NCBI GenBank assembly: GCA_024232355.1
Contig: JAAEPW010001121.1
Location: 1-31,583, forward strand
DNA length: 31,583 nt
Direction: 5' to 3'
Origin: Chloroflexota bacterium
GTDB lineage: Bacteria > Chloroflexota > Anaerolineae > B4-G1
A program made the position numbers and the translations under genes. Position 1 is the first letter of the stretch. Every line of letters starts with the position of its first letter. Below the pieces are notes generated by a model. That model was not told where the DNA came from, did not search any database, and saw only the letters and a list, made by a program, of their open reading frames with translations. Positions 14,769 to 22,859 of this stretch are shown here, in pieces.

Positions 14769-15788
14769 ATGATTCACACACAATTTTCTGTAGACCGTAT
14801 CTCAAGTGACACCAGCGGAACACTCACAAACATTACAGAACACAGACGCCCGGAGAGAGATGGCGCGCAACTGCGTCACATTGCCCCAGCGTCTCCACTT
14901 ATTCCCCTGATCGGCCAGACACCCCTGGTACGATTGACCCGCGTGGTCGAGGGGATATCCCCCGCCGTTGCCCTATATGTTAAATTGGAGGGATTGAATC
15001 CTGGCGGGTCGGTCAAGGATCGCGCCGCCCTCTACATCGTGCGACAGGCGCTGGAAACCGGCGCGCTGGCCCCTGGCAAGACGTTGATCGATGCCACATC
15101 CGGCAACACGGGGATCGCTTACGCGATGCTGGGCGCGGCGCTGGGCTTTCCGGTCCAGTTGACAATGTCCGCCAAGGCCAGCCCGGAGCGGGTCCAGATT
15201 TTGCACGCCTACGGGGCTCAACTGACCCTCACCGATCCTGACGCCGGGACCGACGGCGCGATAAAAATCGTGCACGAGTTGGTCACTGCCGAACCGGAGC
15301 GCTACTTTCACGCGGACCAATACGGCAATCCGGCCAACCCACTGGCCCACTATACCACTACCGGCCCCGAAATCTGGCAGCAGACCGAGGGGAAAATCAC
15401 CCACTTTGTGGCCGGTCTGGGCACCAGCGGCACGATGATGGGGGTGGGGCGCTATCTGCGGCAGCGCAAGCCTACGGTGCAGCTCGTCGGCGGACAGCCG
15501 GACAGCGGACAGCACGGCATCTCGGGCCTAAAGCATCTGGCGACGGATGACGTTCCGGCGATCTATGATCCCAGCCTCGTAGACCGGATCGTCGAGATCG
15601 GCACCGAGGATGCACAGGCAATGTCCAGCCGGTTGGCTCGCCAGGAGGGGCTTTTCGTGGGCATCTCGGCGGGAGCGGCGGTGGTCGCTGCGCAGCGGGT
15701 GGCGCAAGAGCTAGTGGATGGAGTTGTGGTAGCACTGTTGCCTGATGGCGGGTTCAAGTATACGAGCGCGGCGTTCTGGGCGAAATAA
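14769..15788 (+). CDS. Cysteine synthase family PLP enzyme
   Basis: This 339-aa protein of the O-acetylserine sulfhydrylase/cystathionine beta-synthase family has Lys83 in NPGGSVKDR as the PLP Schiff-base residue, TSGNTG (110-115) binding the substrate carboxylate, and GLGTSGTMMG binding the PLP phosphate. It makes cysteine from an activated serine and sulfide, or the related reaction with phosphoserine. The loop SGQHGISGLKHL differs from classic CysK. There is a 42-residue N-terminal extension before PLIPLIGQTPLV, uncommon in the family. The start is supported by GGGAGG eight bases upstream. It is followed by a terminator and then an M20 peptidase and a cystathionine gamma-synthase-like gene, a sulfur amino-acid neighbourhood. 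Confidence 0.9.
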   Translation: MIHTQFSVDRISSDTSGTLTNITEHRRPERDGAQLRHIAPASPLIPLIGQTPLVRLTRVVEGISPAVALYVKLEGLNPGGSVKDRAALYIVRQALETGALAPGKTLIDATSGNTGIAYAMLGAALGFPVQLTMSAKASPERVQILHAYGAQLTLTDPDAGTDGAIKIVHELVTAEPERYFHADQYGNPANPLAHYTTTGPEIWQQTEGKITHFVAGLGTSGTMMGVGRYLRQRKPTVQLVGGQPDSGQHGISGLKHLATDDVPAIYDPSLVDRIVEIGTEDAQAMSSRLARQEGLFVGISAGAAVVAAQRVAQELVDGVVVALLPDGGFKYTSAAFWAK

Positions 15789-15791
15789 CCA

Positions 15792-15806
15792 AGACCTCGG
15801 AGGTCT
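15792..15806. repeat. Short palindrome AGACCTC/GAGGTCT
   Basis: A 7-bp perfect inverted repeat around a single G lies just after the cysteine synthase stop. It is too short for a terminator without a T-run and looks like another of the many small palindromes in this window. Confidence 0.5.
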
Positions 15807-15838
15807 ATCTGTAACTCGTTCCGCTATTTCACCATCTT

Positions 15839-15873
15839 GGGGCAATCGCCTTTATACTTGATTGCCCCATTTT
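15839..15873 (+). terminator. Terminator after the cysteine synthase gene
   Basis: GGGGCAATC (15839-15847) and GATTGCCCC (15860-15868) form a perfect 9-bp stem with a 12-base loop, followed by ATTTT. It overlaps the start of the next promoter. Confidence 0.65.
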
Positions 15874-15900
15874 GCTCGATCATCTTTGCCAGTGTATAAT
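15872..15900 (+). promoter_or_regulatory. Promoter for the M20 peptidase gene
   Basis: TTGCTC (15872-15877) and a perfect TATAAT (15895-15900) are 17 bases apart. The gene starts at 15938 after GAGGAGG. Confidence 0.7.
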
Positions 15901-15937
15901 GAGTCCAGTCCAAAAGAAAAAGCGAGGAGGAGAAAAT

Positions 15938-17098
15938 ATGAGTTTTTCAATAGATCGTGATTACGTCGTACAAACGCTGGTGGACCTCGTTCGCATCAAT
16001 TCGATCAACTCTTCCCTATCGCCAGGGGGAAAAGACGAGGCTGAAATCGGCGCGTACGTGGCTGATGCCCTCGAAACGATTGGTATGGATGTGACCGTGT
16101 ACGAAATTGAACCGGGACGAGTGAATACAGTGGGCGTATTAAAGGGAACGGGAAATGGCCGTTCTCTCCTGCTCAACGCCCATATGGACACCGTCGGCGT
16201 CGAGGGGATGACGGGTGACCCGTTTGGCGCCGAAATCCGAGACGGGCGTCTCTATGGCCGGGGCGCTCAGGATATGAAAGGCAGCCTGGTCGCGATGATG
16301 GGCGCGGCGAAAGCGTTGGTAGACGGCGGCGTGACCTTGGCAGGCGATTTGCTGGTCACGGGCGTCGCCGATGAAGAATACACCAGCATCGGCACCGATG
16401 ACCTGGTCAAGCAAGTGACGGCCGATGCCGCCATCGTCACCGAGCCGAGCGATCTGAGCCTCGTCCGCGCGCATCGGGGCTTTATCTGGTACGACGTGGA
16501 GACCTTTGGCCGGGCCGCGCACGGAAGCCGCTACAACGAGGGCATCGACGCCAATATGCGTATGGGGCGCTTTTTGGCTAAATTGGACAAGTTGGAGCAG
16601 GAATTACGCCAGCGTCCCGCCCACCCGCTGGCGGGGCCGCCGTCGCTGCACGCATCTCGCATCCAGGGTGGCCGTGAGATCAGCATCTATGCCGACCACT
16701 GCCTGCTGCAAATAGAACGGCGCATCGCCCCCGGCGAAACCGAGGCGCAAGCGACAGCCGAACTCCAAGCGATCATCGACCAACTGGCGGCGGACGACCC
16801 AACGTTCAAGGCGACGGTCAAGCCGATCTTTGAGCGCGCGCCCTTTGAAATTGGCACCGATGCCCGCATTGTTCAGGCGTTGGAACAGGCGATGACCAAA
16901 CGATTGGGCCATGCGCCTACCCACGTCGGTCAAACATTCTGGACGGATGCCGCGATTCTGGCGGCAGCAGGCATAGAAACGGTACTGGTTGGCCCCACCG
17001 GCGATGGATTGCACAGCGCCGAGGAGTGGGTGGACATACAGTCAGTCGTGGATTTGGCCGCGATCTTGGCGGAAACGGCCATTGCTTATTGTCGATAA
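15938..17098 (+). CDS. M20 family metallopeptidase/deacylase (ArgE/DapE-like)
   Basis: This 386-aa di-zinc hydrolase has NAHMDTV with His82 and Asp84, GRGAQDMKG with Asp112 as bridging ligand, DEE with Glu146/147 as catalytic base and ligand, TEPS with Glu169, and a late His in GLHSAEEWV. A dimerisation domain lies around 180-290. The family removes acyl or amino-acid groups, as in N-acetylornithine or succinyl-diaminopimelate hydrolysis; the substrate here is not fixed by motifs. The ATG at 15938 follows GAGGAGG, and earlier codons lie in the promoter. It sits between two cysteine/methionine enzymes, which hints at an acyl-amino-acid substrate, but this is inference. Confidence 0.9.
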   Translation: MSFSIDRDYVVQTLVDLVRINSINSSLSPGGKDEAEIGAYVADALETIGMDVTVYEIEPGRVNTVGVLKGTGNGRSLLLNAHMDTVGVEGMTGDPFGAEIRDGRLYGRGAQDMKGSLVAMMGAAKALVDGGVTLAGDLLVTGVADEEYTSIGTDDLVKQVTADAAIVTEPSDLSLVRAHRGFIWYDVETFGRAAHGSRYNEGIDANMRMGRFLAKLDKLEQELRQRPAHPLAGPPSLHASRIQGGREISIYADHCLLQIERRIAPGETEAQATAELQAIIDQLAADDPTFKATVKPIFERAPFEIGTDARIVQALEQAMTKRLGHAPTHVGQTFWTDAAILAAAGIETVLVGPTGDGLHSAEEWVDIQSVVDLAAILAETAIAYCR

Positions 17099-17117
17099 AA
17101 GTTAGACATTGGAACCA

Positions 17118-17171
17118 GGACACAGAAAAACACAGATTTTGTTACTGTTTGATCTGTGTTTTTCTGTGTCC
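17118..17171. repeat. Perfect 20-bp inverted repeat between two genes
   Basis: GGACACAGAAAAACACAGAT (17118-17137) is followed after 14 bases by its exact reverse complement (17152-17171). It fills most of the 90-base gap before the next gene and ends 17 bases before its start codon, just ahead of the ribosome site. It could be a stem that affects translation or transcript end, or a palindromic repeat element. Confidence 0.85.
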
Positions 17172-17188
17172 TATGAAAAGGAGGAGGA

Positions 17189-18376
17189 ATGAACGACAAA
17201 CAACCAGAATCAGGCACGCTCGCGGTTTGGGCGGGGGAAACGGAATCTCTATGGCAGGGAGCCACCCAGGTCCCCGTGGTCCACAGTGTCTCTTTTGGCT
17301 ATGACGACGTAGACCATTGGCTGCGCGTGGCGTTGGGGCAAGAAGCGGGGCACATTTATGGCCGCAACACCAATCCCACCGTCCACGCCTTTGAAGAAAA
17401 GGTCCGCATCCTGGAGGGCGCAGAGGCGGCTACCAGCGCCGCCACCGGTATGGGCATCATCAGCAGCGCGCTTTTTGCCTTTCTGTCTCCCGGTGATCGG
17501 GTCGTCTCGGTCAAGGATACGTATGGGGGCACGAATGTGATATTCACCGAATTCCTACCTCGCTTTCAAATCGACGTCGCCCTTTGTGATACGACCGATC
17601 ACAAAGCCATTGAGGCCCAAGTGGCCAAGGGATGCCGGGTCCTTTACCTGGAGAGCCCGACCAATCCCACGGTCAAAGTTGTCGACCTGGCCCGTTTGGC
17701 CCAGGCTGGCCGAAAAGAGGGGGTCATTGTTATCGTGGACAACACCTTTGCCACGCCGATCAATCAGAATCCGCTGCAATTGGGGGCCGACCTGGTGCTG
17801 CACAGCGCCACAAAGTTCTTGGGTGGCCACGCCGATGCCTTGGGCGGCGTGATCTGCGGCGACAAGGCGTTGGTAGAGCAAATTTATCATTTCCGTGAGA
17901 TCAACGGCGCCACGTTACATCCGATGGCGGCCTATTTGCTGCTGCGCGGGATGAAGACACTGCATTTGCGCATCCGTCAGCAAAATGAGAGCGCCCTGAA
18001 AATCGCCCGCTTTCTGGAAAGCCATCCCCGCATCGATAAAGTCTTTTACCCCGGTCTGGAATCACACGAGAATCACACGATTGCCCGGCAGCAGATGCGG
18101 GGTTTTGGTGGGGTGCTGAGTTTTATTCTGCGAGGAGATGATTTCGATACCGTGCGCGCTTTTCTGCCCAATCTGCGCTATGCGCACGCGGCCGCGAACC
18201 TGGGCTCAGTAGAGACCATCGTGGGGCCACCGGCAACGACCAGTCACGTGGAATGCACGCGAGAGGAGCGCGAGGCGATGGGAATACCAGAGAACTTGAT
18301 CCGCTATTCGGTGGGGATTGAGGATACGGAAGACCTGATTGCTGATTTGGAACAAGCTTTGCGAGTGAGTGAGTAA
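17189..18376 (+). CDS. Cys/Met metabolism PLP enzyme (cystathionine gamma-synthase/lyase type)
   Basis: This 395-aa fold-type I enzyme has YGRNTNPT (57-64), the SPTNPT motif (156-161), VDNTFATP (183-190) and the PLP lysine Lys209 in HSATKFLGGHADALGG. The C-terminal RYSVGIEDTEDLIADLEQAL is typical. The family covers cystathionine gamma-synthase, gamma-lyase, methionine gamma-lyase and sulfhydrylases, which sequence reading alone cannot separate. GGAGGAGG precedes the ATG. With the cysteine synthase upstream it suggests transsulfuration or methionine synthesis. A perfect 20-bp inverted repeat lies directly upstream. Confidence 0.92.
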   Translation: MNDKQPESGTLAVWAGETESLWQGATQVPVVHSVSFGYDDVDHWLRVALGQEAGHIYGRNTNPTVHAFEEKVRILEGAEAATSAATGMGIISSALFAFLSPGDRVVSVKDTYGGTNVIFTEFLPRFQIDVALCDTTDHKAIEAQVAKGCRVLYLESPTNPTVKVVDLARLAQAGRKEGVIVIVDNTFATPINQNPLQLGADLVLHSATKFLGGHADALGGVICGDKALVEQIYHFREINGATLHPMAAYLLLRGMKTLHLRIRQQNESALKIARFLESHPRIDKVFYPGLESHENHTIARQQMRGFGGVLSFILRGDDFDTVRAFLPNLRYAHAAANLGSVETIVGPPATTSHVECTREEREAMGIPENLIRYSVGIEDTEDLIADLEQALRVSE

Positions 18377-18491
18377 AAGGGGTCGGCCAAGAGCCTTGAA
18401 AAATTAGAACTGAACAGCCCTGACTGAATAGGATATCCCATTACGTTCCAGGTTCTACTCTGCCGACGCTCTTGTCCGATTTTGGCTCGAG

Positions 18492-18520
18492 TTGACATGA
18501 ACGATTTGGATGGATAGAGT
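18492..18520 (+). promoter_or_regulatory. Possible distal promoter upstream of the first LuxR gene
   Basis: TTGACA is a perfect -35 box and TAGAGT a four-of-six -10 box, with a 17-base spacer. A transcript would start near 18527 and run about 200 bases before the LuxR start. Confidence 0.4.
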
Positions 18521-18684
18521 GGCGGGATGGAGAAAAAAAAAGAGCCAAAAGAACACATTCAAGGATGGGAGGGAAGAGTTCGAGGAGCAGCATCCACATA
18601 TTAGTCTGTAGCATGGGGCCTTGTGCCCGGTTTTTGAGACCAAGCCGCCCACAAGGGGCTAAACTATAGGGCTTGCATCGTTAT

Positions 18685-18713
18685 TTGGGCCTAGAGAGAA
18701 ACCGTGGTAAGAT
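18685..18713 (+). promoter_or_regulatory. Promoter giving a near-leaderless LuxR transcript
   Basis: TTGGGC (18685-18690) and TAAGAT (18708-18713) are 17 bases apart. The ATG at 18723 is only ten bases after the -10 box, so the message would be leaderless or nearly so. This fits the lack of a Shine-Dalgarno site before that ATG. Confidence 0.5.
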
Positions 18714-18722
18714 TGCAGCACG

Positions 18723-21062
18723 ATGACCATACCTCTCTTGACCACAAAACTCTATATTCCCCCGCCCCGCCCAGGCTTGGTGGAACGCCCACACCTGATC
18801 GAACGGCTGGACGAGGGGCTGCGCCTGGGGCACAAGTTGACGCTCATTTCCGCCCCAGCCGGTTTTGGCAAGACGACGCTGTTGAGCGAATGGATATCCC
18901 ATAGGGACGCGGTTACCGCGCCCCTACCCGTCGCCTGGCTATCACTCGGCGAGGAGGACAATGACGCGACCCGCTTTTGGACGTACCTAATCGCCGCGCT
19001 TCAGACAGTGTACGCCGATTTGGGTCAAGATACACTACAAGTACTTGAAGCAGCCCAATCACCCTCTATTGAATCCATTCTGACACCCCTGCTAAACGAA
19101 ATCACTGCCCTTCCTGACAAAATCGTGCTCGTTCTTGACGATTACCACACAATCTCCAACAAGACAATCCACGACGGGCTGGCGTTTCTGCTGGAACATC
19201 AGCCGCAACAATTCCACATGGGCCTCTCTACCCGCGCAGACCCGCCCTTGCCCGTCATCCAACTGCGCGCCCGTGGACAATTGACCGAACTGCGGGCCAA
19301 TGATCTGCGATTTACGCCCCACGAAGCGGCGGCCTTTATGAACGAGACGATGGGCCTGAGCTTGACGTCGGAGGACGTACAAGCACTCAAAGCCCGCACC
19401 GAGGGATGGATCGTAGGATTGCAGCTTGCGGCGCTCTCGATGCAAGGACGGGCAGACACTCGCGAATTTATCTCTGCATTCACCGGCAGTCACCACTATG
19501 TGTTGGAATACCTGACCGAAGAGGTGCTGCGGCAACAGCCCGAACCCGTGCAGCGCTTTTTGCTCGAAACTTCTATCCTCGACCGTTTGTGCGGGCCATT
19601 GTGTGACGCAGTGCGTTTCGGTATAGCCGAAACGCCGAGCAATTCTGGAGGAATTGCCGTCATTGAGCAGACGGGCAGTACAGATGTATTGGCAAACCTA
19701 AACCGCCGCAATTTATTCATCGTGCCCCTCGACGACGCCCACTACTGGTTTCGCTATCACCGGCTGTTTGCCAGCTTGTTGAGCGGTCACCTGCGCCAAT
19801 CCCGGCCCGACGATCTACCACACCTGCACCATCGTGCGGCCACCTGGTACGAAGAAAACGGCTATGCCGACGAGGCCATTCGTCACGCCCTGGCCGCTCA
19901 GGACTATGAGCAAGCGAGCCGGATCGTCGTGAACAACTGGCGGCAGATGTTCCACCAGGGCTGGATGAACACGGCCATACATTGGTTGGACTCCTTGCCG
20001 CCGGATTTAATCCACCGTTCGCCGCCGCTAGGCATCGCGTATTGCTGGACGTTGTTCGTGCGTGGCGATCACGGTCGCATCCCTCCATACCTGGAGGATA
20101 TAGTTCAAGTGTTCAATCAGATGGCTGCCGCTGGCCCCGTACCGCTGGAGAATGTCGAACACCACATAGTGATACACCAGGCGAGCCTGCTGCGCTCGGT
20201 GATGGCCTGTTACCGAGGCGATGTCGACGCGGCCATCGAGCACACGGAACAGGTGCTGGCCGTAATTTCGCGGATTCGGGCAAATCTTGGACCCATGTTT
20301 GCCGATCTGGCCTACGGTGCGAGTTACCTGCAAATGGGCTATAATTATTTAGCTGCCGGTGACCTGGAACAGGCCGCCAGTTACTTTGTCCAATCGATTG
20401 GGCACTTGAGGGCATCGGGCAATTTTATCGCCATGGCCGGTGCGATCTTTGAGATAACACGCATCCGGTTGCAGCAAGGACGTCTGCCAGAGGCCGAGGC
20501 CCTTTGCCGGGAAGCATTGGTATTGGCAGAGCAGCCGGAATACGCCGGTTGGCCCGCATTCTGCTTTGTCCGCATCGCTTTGGCGGACGTGCTGCGAGTG
20601 TCGAACCGTTTCGATGAGGCAGAGGAGTATCTGCAACAAGGAATCGAACTGAGCCGACGCAGTGGCCACATCCTCTACCTGGCCCACGGTCACATCGTGG
20701 CGGCACAGTTGCATCATGCCCAAGGAGACACTGCGGCTACCCTGGCCGCTTGGCAGGAGGTCGAACGGCTGGCCGCGACCTTGGACAATCCTGCTTTCCA
20801 CCGCCTATTGGAGAAACTGACCCAAGAATTGGGCATTCACCCCTCAACCGCCGTCCCCCAACCCCTCGTTGAGCCATTGAGCGAGCGAGAGATGCAAGTA
20901 TTACGCCTGATCTGTGACGGCTTGTCCAACCGCGAGATCGGCGAGGAACTGGTCATTGCCCTCGACACCGTCAAGCGCCACGCCAGCAACATCTATGGCA
21001 AGATGGGCGTCAAACGACGCGCCCAAGCCATCCTCAAGGCCCGCGAGCTGGGTTTGATCTGA
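18723..21062 (+). CDS. MalT-like LuxR-family ATPase regulator (first copy)
   Basis: This 779-aa regulator has an N-terminal STAND-type NTPase with Walker A SAPAGFGKTTLL (43-54) and Walker B KIVLVLDDYH, then a middle helical TPR-like region (about 400-690), and a C-terminal LuxR helix-turn-helix (EPLSEREMQVLRLICDG ... TVKRHASNIYGKMGVKRRAQA). Such proteins oligomerise with ATP and an inducer to activate transcription. Two palindromic DNA segments are embedded in-frame: 18902-18926 (protein near 60-69) and 19613-19657 (near 297-312). Both lie where the second LuxR gene has palindromes too. No Shine-Dalgarno site is present and a promoter sits just upstream. A five-gene set with membrane proteins follows. 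Confidence 0.93.
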   Translation: MTIPLLTTKLYIPPPRPGLVERPHLIERLDEGLRLGHKLTLISAPAGFGKTTLLSEWISHRDAVTAPLPVAWLSLGEEDNDATRFWTYLIAALQTVYADLGQDTLQVLEAAQSPSIESILTPLLNEITALPDKIVLVLDDYHTISNKTIHDGLAFLLEHQPQQFHMGLSTRADPPLPVIQLRARGQLTELRANDLRFTPHEAAAFMNETMGLSLTSEDVQALKARTEGWIVGLQLAALSMQGRADTREFISAFTGSHHYVLEYLTEEVLRQQPEPVQRFLLETSILDRLCGPLCDAVRFGIAETPSNSGGIAVIEQTGSTDVLANLNRRNLFIVPLDDAHYWFRYHRLFASLLSGHLRQSRPDDLPHLHHRAATWYEENGYADEAIRHALAAQDYEQASRIVVNNWRQMFHQGWMNTAIHWLDSLPPDLIHRSPPLGIAYCWTLFVRGDHGRIPPYLEDIVQVFNQMAAAGPVPLENVEHHIVIHQASLLRSVMACYRGDVDAAIEHTEQVLAVISRIRANLGPMFADLAYGASYLQMGYNYLAAGDLEQAASYFVQSIGHLRASGNFIAMAGAIFEITRIRLQQGRLPEAEALCREALVLAEQPEYAGWPAFCFVRIALADVLRVSNRFDEAEEYLQQGIELSRRSGHILYLAHGHIVAAQLHHAQGDTAATLAAWQEVERLAATLDNPAFHRLLEKLTQELGIHPSTAVPQPLVEPLSEREMQVLRLICDGLSNREIGEELVIALDTVKRHASNIYGKMGVKRRAQAILKARELGLI
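18902..18926. repeat. In-frame palindrome in the first LuxR gene
   Basis: TAGGGACGCGGT and ACCGCGCCCCTA form 12-bp arms with one mismatch around a single T. It encodes part of SHRDAVTAPLP, extra residues between the Walker A helix and the conserved VAWLSL strand. The second LuxR gene has a different palindrome of the same style at this point. Confidence 0.8.
19613..19657. repeat. Double palindrome in the first LuxR gene
   Basis: GCGTTTCGG/CCGAAACGC (9-bp arms, 19613-19621 with 19627-19635) is followed by GCAATTC/GAATTGC (19639-19645 with 19651-19657). Both are in coding sequence between the conserved CDAV and the region leading to NLFIVPLDD. The first stem has exactly the same arms in the second LuxR gene. 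Confidence 0.8.
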
Positions 21063-21145
21063 TCGTACCCCAAAGCAAGTTTGGCCATCCACCGATAACA
21101 CTTTGGTGGTAATCTCCCAACCTCTCGAAATCCCACTTGAGTGTG

Positions 21146-21174
21146 TTTACAATCGGTCCGAGTTCGGCTATACT
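21146..21174 (+). promoter_or_regulatory. Promoter for the membrane-protein set after the first LuxR
   Basis: TTTACA (21146-21151) and TATACT (21169-21174) with a 17-base spacer lie in the 238-base gap after the LuxR gene. Transcription would begin near 21181, about 120 bases before the first downstream gene. Confidence 0.6.
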
Positions 21175-21300
21175 GATATCGAAATGGTCACTAGACTCGT
21201 GTTGACAAAATCCGCTGCGATTATCTCAAGATGAATAAATTGCGCCACTATCTCGTTGAATACGTAATGAAAGTAATTCTAACATATGAGGAGGAGTTCC

Positions 21301-21705
21301 TTGAGTAGGTTCATCGTTGGCGTATTCATCGTACTGCACGGCCTGGTTCATTTGCTGTACTCGGGACAGAGCCGGAGACTGTTCGAGCTTCAGCCGGGGA
21401 TGGTCTGGCCCGATGGGGCGTGGGCATTCAGGCTCGTTGGAATTGAAGCAACAAGGTTGCTGGCGAGCATTTTTTACGCATTGGCTGCCGCCGGTTTCGT
21501 GGCTGGCGGGGTAGGGCTACTCGTAAAACAGACTTGGTGGCGTCCGGCGGCCATAGGTTCGGCCATATTTTCTGCAATTATCATCATTCTTTTCTGGGAT
21601 GGAAAAATGCAGAAACTGGCGGATCAGGGACTGATCGCTCTTTTGATCAACACGGTGATTCTGGTCGCACTGCTCGTACTGCGCTGGCCTTCTGTGGGAT
21701 TCTAG
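21301..21705 (+). CDS. Hypothetical four-helix membrane protein
   Basis: This 134-aa protein has a TTG start at 21301, because GAGGAGG lies seven bases upstream; the ATG at 21286 would place that site within the gene. It has about four membrane segments (5-20, 48-70, 77-95 and 105-128) with HGLVHLLYSGQSRRLFEL in the first loop. I do not recognise a family. It is the first gene of the set behind the first LuxR regulator and its stop is next to the small-protein gene. Confidence 0.75.
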   Translation: MSRFIVGVFIVLHGLVHLLYSGQSRRLFELQPGMVWPDGAWAFRLVGIEATRLLASIFYALAAAGFVAGGVGLLVKQTWWRPAAIGSAIFSAIIIILFWDGKMQKLADQGLIALLINTVILVALLVLRWPSVGF

Positions 21706-21713
21706 TGGATGCC

Positions 21714-21929
21714 ATGTTTACACATTACGATATCCGCGTAGAGGGCCACCTGGGGCCAAGCGCGTCGGCCTGGTTTCCGGGCCTTGCCATCAACCACGAG
21801 GCGAACGGCGACACGACCATCTCTGGCCCCGTCGTCGACCAGGCTGCATTGTACGGCATATTGATACGCATCCGCGATCTGGGCTTGACCTTGGTCTCAG
21901 TCCAGCGGCTGACAGGGGCGCAATCGTAG
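21714..21929 (+). CDS. Small conserved protein, paralogue of the one at 27532
   Basis: This 71-aa soluble protein has no membrane segment. It shares with the 83-aa protein at 27532 the pattern IR-GHLG ... WF ... NGDT ... G-V-DQAAL-G-L ... RDLG-L-SV-R. Both follow a MalT-like LuxR gene. The ATG at 21714 has only a weak ribosome site and starts 8 bases after the upstream stop, so coupling is likely; a GTG at 21705 is an alternative. The function is unknown. The compact alternating pattern suggests a small beta-alpha domain, perhaps a binding partner of the regulator. Confidence 0.75.
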   Translation: MFTHYDIRVEGHLGPSASAWFPGLAINHEANGDTTISGPVVDQAALYGILIRIRDLGLTLVSVQRLTGAQS

Positions 21930-21970
21930 GCAACGTTACTAAATCTATTTTCGACTGGAGGAAAACGACA

Positions 21971-22843
21971 TTGAATAGAGAAAAAGCACCCGTTTTGATT
22001 TTATCCATATTGGCTATGGCTTTACTCCTGACAGCTTCACTGGCAGGAATCATCACAGATGATGGCGGCGATCCGTACACGTTCACTTCTTTGCGGGGTG
22101 AGGACATTGAAATATACGGCGGCCAGGGGATATACCAAAACGACAGTATCTACAAAGCCGTCCTGTTTCGCGGTTTCGATTGGGTGGGCCTGCTCGTGTG
22201 TTTCCCCTTGTTTGTTTTGGGGATATACTTGTACCAACGTGGCCGGTTGATGGGCCAATTGCTGCTGGGGAGCGTTTTCACCTATTTCGCCTACATCTAT
22301 CTCATCGGCGTAATGGGGAACGCGTTCAACAGCATGTTCTTGGTTTGGACCGGCCTTTTCTCAACGGGGCTTTTTGGATTGGCTCTTGTATTAAAGGATT
22401 TGGATATTTTGACACTGCCCGAAAAACTGGGGCCGGATTTCCCTCAAAAGGGTCTCTCCATCTATACCGTTCTCTTTGGACTGTTTCTGCCCATTCCATA
22501 CCTGGCACAGATCATACCCGCATACACAACGTCCAGCCCGCCAATGACTTTGGACATCTATACCACCCTAGAACTCGCGGCCTTGGAAATTGGCATCATG
22601 ATTCCATTGCACATCGTGGGCGGTGTGTTATTGTGGCGCAAAAACGCTTGGGGGTATATCATCTCTATCCTGGTGGCCTTTGCGGCGGCTATGACCTTTA
22701 CTTCGTTGAGCGTCGCCCAGTTGCTGCTAACCTTTTCATTCCACAGAGGAAGCCAGGCTGAGATGATCCAAATGATCGTTTTCGCAGTGATCACGTCTGG
22801 GTTCTCTTTCGTCACATTCAGGCGTATGAACAAAGCCGTATAG
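21971..22843 (+). CDS. Hypothetical multi-helix membrane protein
   Basis: This 290-aa protein has about eight hydrophobic segments and a short extracytoplasmic stretch [24 protein letters not shown] after the first helix. A TTG at 21971 is supported by GGAGG ahead of it; the next ATG would lose most of the first helix. I do not recognise a family and see no catalytic motif. It ends 16 bases before the DUF6544-like gene. Confidence 0.75.
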   Translation: MNREKAPVLILSILAMALLLTASLAGIITDDGGDPYTFTSLRGEDIEIYGGQGIYQNDSIYKAVLFRGFDWVGLLVCFPLFVLGIYLYQRGRLMGQLLLGSVFTYFAYIYLIGVMGNAFNSMFLVWTGLFSTGLFGLALVLKDLDILTLPEKLGPDFPQKGLSIYTVLFGLFLPIPYLAQIIPAYTTSSPPMTLDIYTTLELAALEIGIMIPLHIVGGVLLWRKNAWGYIISILVAFAAAMTFTSLSVAQLLLTFSFHRGSQAEMIQMIVFAVITSGFSFVTFRRMNKAV

Positions 22844-22859
22844 CAAGGAGGAAATCGCT

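Larger units (their letters stand above)
18377..18722 (+). other. Intergenic region before the first LuxR regulator
   Basis: I see no gene in these 346 bases. They contain a promoter-like pair TTGACA (18492-18497) and TAGAGT (18515-18520) with a 17-base spacer, an inverted pair CCTTGTG/CACAAGG (18619-18625 with 18650-18656), and a second promoter just before the LuxR start. The first promoter and the stem could bound a small RNA of about 130 bases or give a long leader. Confidence 0.4.

Noticed and set aside
18377..18722. Coding frames in the gap before the first LuxR gene
   Set aside because: They lack ribosome sites and protein-like composition; only promoter and stem signals are supported.
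21286..21300. ATG at 21286 as the start of the membrane protein
   Set aside because: It overlaps the GAGGAGG ribosome site that serves the TTG at 21301.
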